A stretch of DNA of 64,000 bases from Streptoalloteichus hindustanus. GTDB taxonomy: Bacteria; Actinomycetota; Actinomycetes; Mycobacteriales; Pseudonocardiaceae. The stretch is taken from the NCBI RefSeq assembly GCF_900129375.1, contig NZ_FQVN01000014.1, positions 62,001-126,000 on the forward strand, read 5' to 3'. This document shows, in pieces, positions 61,001-64,000 of this stretch. The notes beneath the pieces were generated by a model. That model worked only from the letters and a program-made list of their open reading frames with translations. It ran no database searches and was not told the origin of the DNA. Every line of letters begins with the position of its first letter. Position 1 is the stretch's first letter. The position numbers and the translations under genes are program-made.

Positions 61001-61990
61001 TCACCGGGATCGCGTCGAGAGCCGGGCGACGGGGGTGAGGTGGCCGGAAGCCTTGAGCGTGTGCAGCACCGGGGCGGTCTCGATGGCGAGGATCTCGTCG
61101 AGCGCGCCCAGCCTGCGCGTGAGATAGCGGTGCAGGTCCGCCGGGTCCGTGCACAGTGCCTGCGCCAGCAGGTTGGTGGTCCCGGTGGTGGCCACCACCG
61201 CGGCGAGTTCGTGGTGCGTGGCGAGGACGGACGCGACGTGGTCCAGGTGCGCCGGTGCGATGCGCATCCACAGCAGGGCCTGCGTCGTGACGCCGAAGGC
61301 GGCGCTGTCGACCTCGACGTCGAAGAAGACGACCTCGCGGGCGCGCAGGTCCGCCAGGCGACGCGCCACGGTGGCCTGCGACCAGCCGGTGGCCGCCGCG
61401 AGGTCCGCGTAGCTGGCTCGGCCGTCGTGCCGGAGCAGGTCGACCAGATCGTGGTCGGCACGGGTCAACGGCGGCGCGGCCGCGCCCGGCGTCGGGAGAT
61501 CCGCCCGCAACCGGTCCCGCTGCTCGTCGCTGAGCGCGCGGAGGCGGCCGGGCCACGCGGTGGGGCCGCCCAGATAGGTGTGGAGCAGGCAGTGCGCGGA
61601 CACCGCCGTGATGCCGCTGCGGCGGGGAATGTCGTGCAACAGAAGCGAACTCGACGGCTCCGCGCCCGGTCCGGGGTGGACGATGGCGAAGATCTCGGTG
61701 CCGCCCGAGGTCAGCTTGACCCAGGAGGTGTCGGGCCGCCGGGCCAGGGAGTGGGCCAGGGACTGCGCCGTGGCCGGAGTGGTGGTGAGCCGGACCATCC
61801 ACTGCGTCTCGTTCGTCTGGGCCGGGTCGAGGAGGCCGACCACCCGCAACCCCAGCTCCGCGCGCAGCCGTCGGTAGCGGCGCGTCACCGTCTGCGTGGA
61901 CACTCCGAGCACCTCGGCGACGCGACTGAACGGCGCGCGGCCGTCGATGTGCAGCGCGTGGATCAGACCACGGTCCAGCTCGTCCAGCAT
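61001..61990 (-). CDS. Double Lrp/AsnC-type regulator
   Basis: 329 residues formed by two Lrp units in tandem: HTH1 (DRGLIHALHIDGRAPFSRVAEVLGVSTQTVTRRYRRLRAELGL, about 5-47) with effector region to about 145, and HTH2 (LTRADHDLVDLLRHDGRASYADLAAATGWSQATVARRLADLRAREVV, about 175-221) with its own effector region. Such fused forms act as dimers in one chain. ATG used; a GTG two codons earlier is also in frame. Divergent from the MFS gene (130-bp gap), its probable target. Confidence 0.9.
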   Translation of the reverse strand: MLDELDRGLIHALHIDGRAPFSRVAEVLGVSTQTVTRRYRRLRAELGLRVVGLLDPAQTNETQWMVRLTTTPATAQSLAHSLARRPDTSWVKLTSGGTEIFAIVHPGPGAEPSSSLLLHDIPRRSGITAVSAHCLLHTYLGGPTAWPGRLRALSDEQRDRLRADLPTPGAAAPPLTRADHDLVDLLRHDGRASYADLAAATGWSQATVARRLADLRAREVVFFDVEVDSAAFGVTTQALLWMRIAPAHLDHVASVLATHHELAAVVATTGTTNLLAQALCTDPADLHRYLTRRLGALDEILAIETAPVLHTLKASGHLTPVARLSTRSR

Positions 61991-62120
61991 GAGCACATTT
62001 TCTCACCAGGACGGCTCAGGAGGAACAAAGCATCACATCACGCCCTCCGAATGGAGACAGTGCCCTCCTGGCAGTCACTCTCCCCCGCGGAACCGGCCAC
62101 TCCGGACACGAGGGAGAGCG

Positions 62121-63584
62121 ATGTTGTTGCAGGAGAGGACCTCCGTCGCGGCGCACCACCGTTGGCGGTGGGTCGCCCTGGCCGCGCTGTTGGTCGCCGA
62201 GGCGATGAACCTGTTGGACGCCACGATCGTCACGGTCGCCGCGCCCGTGATCCACGCGGACCTCGGCGGCGCCGAGTCCGACATCCAGTGGTTCGCCGCC
62301 GCCTACACGCTGCCGTTCGCGGTGCTCCTGGTCAACGGCGGCCGGCTCGGCGACCGACTCGGCCGCCGGCGGGTGTTCGCCGTCGGCGTCGCCGGGTTCG
62401 CGCTCGCGTCGGTGGTCTGCGGGCTCTCCGCCACCGCCGACATGCTGACCGTCGCGCGGGCGGTGCAGGGCGCGGCGTCGGCATTGGTCATCCCGCAGAC
62501 GATCGGGCTCATCCGCGCCATGTTCGACGGGCCCGACCTCGCCAGGGCCATGGGCAGCATCGGCCCCGTCATGGGCCTGGCCGCGATCTGCGGGCCGGTG
62601 CTCGGCGCGGTGCTCACCCACGCCGACCTGTTCGGCTCATCGTGGCGCGCCGCGTTCCTGGTCAACGTCCCGCTCGCCGTGGTCGTGCTCGCCCTCGTCC
62701 CGTTCCTGCGCGAGGACCGGGCCGTCCGCCCGCCGCGCGCCGACCTTCCCGGCACGGCCCTGGTGGTGCTCGGGACCGGGCTGGTCGTGTACCCCCTGAT
62801 CCAGGGCGACACCCTGGGCTGGCCACTGTGGACCTGGGCGGCGCTGCTCGCCGGCCTCGGCGTCCTGGTCGGGTTCGGACTGCACCAGCGGCGGCGGGCG
62901 CGGCGCGGACACGACCCGCTGGTCGAGCCGAGCCTGTTCCGCGACCGCGGTTTCCCGGCAGCGCTCACGACCTCGACCCTGTTCTTCGCCGCCACCACCG
63001 GGCTTTCGGTGGTGATCGTGACGCAGGTGCAGCTCGGCATGGGCAGCGACGTCCTCGTCGCGGGGATGACGTTGCTGCCGTGGTCCTGCGGCATGGCCCT
63101 CGCGTCCTGGGTCGCGGGCACGCGGCTGGTTCCGCGCCACGGAGCCAAAGTCATGTTCGCCGGCCTCGTCGCCCTGCTCGTCGGCCTGGTCTCGGCCATC
63201 GCCGTCTACGGCATGTCCGACCCGGTGGCCATCCGGTGGCCCCTGGTCGCGGCACTGGCCGTGAGCGGTGTGGGGAACGGACTGTTCACGGTTCCCTTCT
63301 TCACCACGGCCCTGTCACGAGTCCGGCCTCACGAGACCGGCTCCGCCGCTGGTCTGCTCAACGCCGTCCAGCAGTTCGGCGGCACCCTCGGGGTCGCCGT
63401 CCTCGGCAGCGCGTTCTTCCACACCTTCGCCACGGGAACGCGGGCCAACGCCGCACCGGTCACCGCCTCGCTCGACGCGATCCAGCTCGCCTTCTGGCTC
63501 GCCGTCGCGATGATCGCGGCTGTGGTCGTGACGGCCTCCCTCATGCTCGCTCCGGCGCGCACCACCGAGCACCAGACGAGCTGA
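62121..63584 (+). CDS. MFS exporter (DHA2, 14-TM)
   Basis: 487 residues with fourteen predicted helices. MNLLDATIVTVAAPVIHADLG (the D of motif D1), GGRLGDRLGRRRVF (motif A) and GPVLGAVLTH (motif C) are typical of EmrB/QacA-type multidrug or antibiotic exporters. ATG with GAGGGAGAG upstream. Divergent from the double Lrp regulator and followed by a hairpin terminator. Confidence 0.94.
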   Translation: MLLQERTSVAAHHRWRWVALAALLVAEAMNLLDATIVTVAAPVIHADLGGAESDIQWFAAAYTLPFAVLLVNGGRLGDRLGRRRVFAVGVAGFALASVVCGLSATADMLTVARAVQGAASALVIPQTIGLIRAMFDGPDLARAMGSIGPVMGLAAICGPVLGAVLTHADLFGSSWRAAFLVNVPLAVVVLALVPFLREDRAVRPPRADLPGTALVVLGTGLVVYPLIQGDTLGWPLWTWAALLAGLGVLVGFGLHQRRRARRGHDPLVEPSLFRDRGFPAALTTSTLFFAATTGLSVVIVTQVQLGMGSDVLVAGMTLLPWSCGMALASWVAGTRLVPRHGAKVMFAGLVALLVGLVSAIAVYGMSDPVAIRWPLVAALAVSGVGNGLFTVPFFTTALSRVRPHETGSAAGLLNAVQQFGGTLGVAVLGSAFFHTFATGTRANAAPVTASLDAIQLAFWLAVAMIAAVVVTASLMLAPARTTEHQTS

Positions 63585-63591
63585 GAACGCG

Positions 63592-63633
63592 GCTCCGCCC
63601 TCCAACTGTCCATTGTGGATGCGAGGGCGGAGC
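63592..63633 (+). terminator. Hairpin terminator
   Basis: GCTCCGCCCTC and its exact complement with a 20-base loop that itself holds a partial GTCCATTGTGGAT palindrome, directly after the exporter gene. Confidence 0.85.
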
Positions 63634-63690
63634 GCTGTCGCCTCGGTCGTCCCGGTTCTCCTTCCACTGCGCGAACCGGGGTTGCGTCGG

Positions 63691-64000
63691 TCAGCTGTTG
63701 ACGGCGGCCATCAGTTGATCTCGGGAGCTGCTGTTGGTCTTCCGGTACACGGCCTTGATGTGGTCGTTGACCGTGTGCGCGGACAGGTTGAGGTGCCGCG
63801 CGATCTGCCTGGGCGCCATCCCGAGGCACAGCATCTCGGTGACGGTGAGCTCGCGAAGGGTCAGTCCGTGCCAGGCGGCGATGACCGGCAGCAGCGTCTT
63901 CCCCGGCGTTCCCTGGATGGTCACGGCGACCGTGCCGTCCGAGCCCAGCGGTTCGGCCCGCATGGTGACCCATCGGCCGATGTAGGCCGGCGGCACGCAG
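63691..64000 (-). CDS. LuxR-type regulator, C-terminal part (runs off window)
   Basis: About 103 residues visible, ending with a complete LuxR HTH: LTVTEMLCLGMAPRQIARHLNLSAHTVNDHIKAVYRKTNSSSRDQLMAAV. The part before it (AYIGRWVTMRAEPL) belongs to a longer protein whose start lies beyond the window; the ATG near 63996 is not taken as a true start. Convergent with the exporter gene. Confidence 0.85.
   Translation of the reverse strand, partial: CVPPAYIGRWVTMRAEPLGSDGTVAVTIQGTPGKTLLPVIAAWHGLTLRELTVTEMLCLGMAPRQIARHLNLSAHTVNDHIKAVYRKTNSSSRDQLMAAVNS

Overview
The window is chromosomal DNA from a high-GC actinomycete. GTG starts are frequent, coding sequence has near-saturated GC at third codon positions, Tat and Sec exported proteins abound, and ECF sigma factors, SARP, LAL, TetR and Lrp regulators are dense. 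Gene content and protein style fit the Pseudonocardiales (Saccharothrix, Actinosynnema or Lentzea type), but the genus is inferred, not proven. No tRNA, rRNA, CRISPR array, integrase or intact insertion sequence was seen, so this looks like ordinary chromosome with accessory patches rather than a mobile island.

Layout. At 1-3.1 kb an operon on the minus strand encodes a secreted subtilisin, a lipoprotein DyP peroxidase and a SARP-like regulator cut by the window edge. From 3.6 to 9.5 kb there are small regulator/effector pairs: a HTH protein with a Clp-N protein, ArsR/cupin, HxlR/SDR, CGNR regulator/MFS (the MFS frameshifted), and an NmrA-like protein. From 9.6 to 22 kb come a secreted lectin-like protein, an ECF42 sigma factor with its DGPF partner, a macrolide-type glycosyltransferase, an aldehyde dehydrogenase, an SMP-30-like propeller, an O-methyltransferase, a frameshifted phosphotransferase, an MBL hydrolase and a TetR. 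From 22 to 28 kb there is a siderophore-interacting flavoprotein behind an iron-box-like site, a multispanning membrane protein, and a divergent UDP-GlcNAc 2-epimerase / processive glycosyltransferase pair. From 28 to 32 kb two paralogous ECF sigma genes flank a zinc-finger anti-sigma gene, followed by Tat-exported DJ-1-like and SnoaL-like proteins.

From 32.2 to 35.4 kb a membrane protein with an N-terminal TIR domain and a second TIR-like domain lies next to a DUF4231/SLATT-type 2TM protein. This is the best candidate for an undescribed conflict (antiphage) module. From 37 to 48.6 kb lies a minus-strand block of exported and envelope functions: an LCP ligase, an alkaline phosphatase with a PHO-box-like repeat, a trypsin-like protease, two subtilisins and a LAL regulator. 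The two subtilisins share a conserved 28-bp upstream element at nearly the same distance from their starts. From 49.6 to 56.4 kb lies a soluble hybrid histidine kinase with a long HAMP-repeat array and a SpoIIE-type phosphatase. From 56.4 to 64 kb there are ArsR/MFS, Lrp/PLP decarboxylase, a double-domain Lrp regulator, a nucleotidyltransferase-like protein, a 14-TM MFS exporter and a partial LuxR regulator.

Recurring themes are paired regulators and targets separated by short intergenic dyads, strong hairpin terminators at convergent junctions, apparent leaderless starts, and a repeated 13-bp palindrome (GTCCACWGTGGAC). Two genes carry single frameshifts that are either real decay or assembly errors.
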